Shown piece by piece: positions 14,799 to 16,055 of a stretch of 16,055 nt of DNA. The translations under genes and the position numbers were made by a program. Each line of letters starts with the position of its first letter. Positions within the stretch are counted from its first letter, which is position 1. The stretch comes from OFTM34 sp047639415 (GTDB taxonomy: Bacteria > Planctomycetota > UBA1135 > GCA-002686595): contig JBLINP010000076.1 in assembly GCA_047639415.1 (NCBI GenBank), positions 1-16,055 on the forward strand, given 5' to 3'. The notes below the pieces were generated by a model. The model saw only the letters and a list, made by a program, of their open reading frames with translations, was not told the DNA's origin and searched no databases.

Positions 14799-16055
14799 AT
14801 GAATTCCAATTACGAGTTGCTTCCCCTTACCTCGGCCGGATTCATTCCAAGCGTTGGATTCGCTTTGGCGGCCTTCGTCAGTTCCTGCGGCGGCTCTAGT
14901 GCATTGGAGCCCAACAAAAGGAACTTGCTCCTAGTTACGATCGATACCGTTCGCGTCGATCATCTTGGCGCTTACGGTTACGAACTCGCGAAGACGCCGT
15001 CGATCGACGCGTTGGCGGAGCGCGGTGTCGTGTTCGAGCAAGCCTACACGCCGGCGCCGATGACCTTACCCGCTCACTCAACGATGATGACGGGTTTGCT
15101 GCCACCCGAGCATGGTGCGCGCGTCAACGGCGTTCACAAGCTCGACGATGAAATCATGACGTTGGCCGAACGTCTTTCGGCGAATGGCTATCGAACGGGG
15201 GGCTTTGTTGCGGCTTTTGTGTTGAACGCACAATTCGGATTGGCACAGGGTTTTGACTTTTACGACGACGACTTGTCGGACGCGTATGAGCAGGATGTCG
15301 AAAATGGGCTCGCCAAATATCGACCCGGCAATCAAGTGGTTGATTCCGCGCTCGAATGGCTCAAACAAGGCGACGGGGCCAAGCCGTTTTTTGCCTGGGT
15401 GCACATGTATGACGCACACTACCCATGGCACTCGCATGGTGCGGGAGATGAGAATGATGATCGTGCGAATTACGACGCCGAAATCACGTTTGTCGATCAG
15501 CAGTATGGGCGCTTAGCGGACTGGTTGTATGCGAGCGGTGAGCAGGACAATACAGTTGTCGTCGTCGTTGCGGATCACGGTGAAGGTCTGGGCGATCATC
15601 ATGAGATCGAGCACGCCTATCTGCTAAACGAGGAGGTTTTGCACGTGCCTTTGATCTTTGCAGGGCCCGGTTCGAAGGCTGGACACCGAGTTAACGCACT
15701 GGTTTCGCTCGAAGACCTTCAACCGACGATGCTCGAGTTGTTGCAGGTTCCTGTTGAGCCTATGCACGGTCGCAGTTTGGTGACGGCGCTCTCCGGTCAA
15801 GCGATCGAGTCGGGTGAGAGCTATGCCGAAACCGATTTGCCGTGGACGAGTTTTCGTTGGGCGCCGCAGCGCAGTTTGACCACGGCGGAGTGGAAGTACG
15901 TTCGCACGCCTCAAATTGAGTTATACAACCGTGAAACAGATCTCTCGGAGAAGGCGAACCTGGCGGTGGCGAGAAAGAAGCTCGCGGCAGAGTTGGAACA
16001 ACGACTTACCGATTTAGAAGCCAAGTTGGGTAGTCGTTCGAGCACGATCACTTCG
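14799..16055 (+). CDS. Sulfatase / alkaline-phosphatase-superfamily lipoprotein with Thr at the nucleophile site (3' end outside window)
   Basis: From ATG 14799 the frame is open for 419 codons to the window end. The N-terminus is a hydrophobic segment ending in VSSC (Cys30, lipobox), though the N-region lacks Lys/Arg, which is unusual. The sulfatase fold starts at LLLVTIDTVRVDHLGAYGY (43-61), with metal-ligand candidates Asp49 and Asp54. The nucleophile region reads PAPMTLPAHSTMMTGL (85-100): the position of Cys/Ser in the C/S-x-P-x-R signature is held by Thr89 and the Arg by His93. The second metal motif ADHGEGLGDH (258-267) and the following HVPLIFAGPG are typical. It is most likely a membrane-anchored hydrolase of sulfate or phosphate esters. 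Lacking Cys/Ser it cannot be converted to formylglycine at that position, so phosphatase or transferase chemistry is possible. An in-frame ATG at 14706 is an alternative start. Confidence 0.9.
   Translation, partial: MNSNYELLPLTSAGFIPSVGFALAAFVSSCGGSSALEPNKRNLLLVTIDTVRVDHLGAYGYELAKTPSIDALAERGVVFEQAYTPAPMTLPAHSTMMTGLLPPEHGARVNGVHKLDDEIMTLAERLSANGYRTGGFVAAFVLNAQFGLAQGFDFYDDDLSDAYEQDVENGLAKYRPGNQVVDSALEWLKQGDGAKPFFAWVHMYDAHYPWHSHGAGDENDDRANYDAEITFVDQQYGRLADWLYASGEQDNTVVVVVADHGEGLGDHHEIEHAYLLNEEVLHVPLIFAGPGSKAGHRVNALVSLEDLQPTMLELLQVPVEPMHGRSLVTALSGQAIESGESYAETDLPWTSFRWAPQRSLTTAEWKYVRTPQIELYNRETDLSEKANLAVARKKLAAELEQRLTDLEAKLGSRSSTITS

Noticed and set aside
1..16055. CRISPR array, tRNA/rRNA genes, insertion sequences or transposase genes
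   Set aside because: None was seen on reading: no regularly spaced direct repeats, no tRNA-like cloverleaf with CCA-end pattern and no transposase or integrase motif.

Overview
The window carries one long, tightly packed minus-strand gene cluster (about 12065 down to 1) for a Tad (tight adherence / Flp-type) pilus or secretion machine. Beside it lie a large minus-strand beta-propeller lipoprotein gene (14497-12284), with a possible small gene in front of it, and a divergent plus-strand sulfatase-superfamily lipoprotein that runs off the right edge. Base composition is moderately GC-rich. Shine-Dalgarno motifs are present at some starts (kinase, cpaF) and absent at most. The mix of Hanks-type Ser/Thr kinase, FHA domains, lipoprotein propeller and sulfatase-like hydrolase fits Planctomycetota, Myxococcota or a related deltaproteobacterial-grade lineage. 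The sequence alone does not decide between them.

Layout of the Tad cluster in transcription order (right to left): prepilin peptidase (TadV/CpaA type), a TadE-like pseudopilin with an extra two-helix N-terminus, a large TadG-like protein, a second TadE-like pseudopilin, a 174-bp gap, cpaB/rcpC, cpaF/tadA with an N-terminal FHA domain, tadB, tadC, a membrane-anchored FHA protein, and a transmembrane Ser/Thr kinase that is still open at base 1. From cpaB onward the genes overlap by 4-8 bp or are 6-16 bp apart, so they are very likely co-transcribed and partly translationally coupled. No secretin (CpaC/RcpA), CpaE/TadZ, TadD or Flp major pilin gene is seen in the window.

The most notable feature is the phospho-signalling layer built into the machine. 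The motor ATPase has a canonical FHA phosphothreonine-binding domain. A second FHA domain sits on a one-TM protein, and the last visible gene is a one-TM kinase whose outer part has Ig-like and CNA-B/carboxypeptidase-regulatory-like beta domains and two copies of a two-cysteine CPPGPL module. A reasonable hypothesis is that the kinase senses something outside the membrane and controls the assembly motor through FHA recognition.

The right part holds a 737-aa exported protein with 14 propeller repeats that split into two equal seven-blade halves, a 59-aa candidate gene overlapping its start, a short divergent promoter region with a perfect 8-bp inverted repeat, and the sulfatase-fold lipoprotein, in which Thr occupies the usual Cys/Ser nucleophile position.
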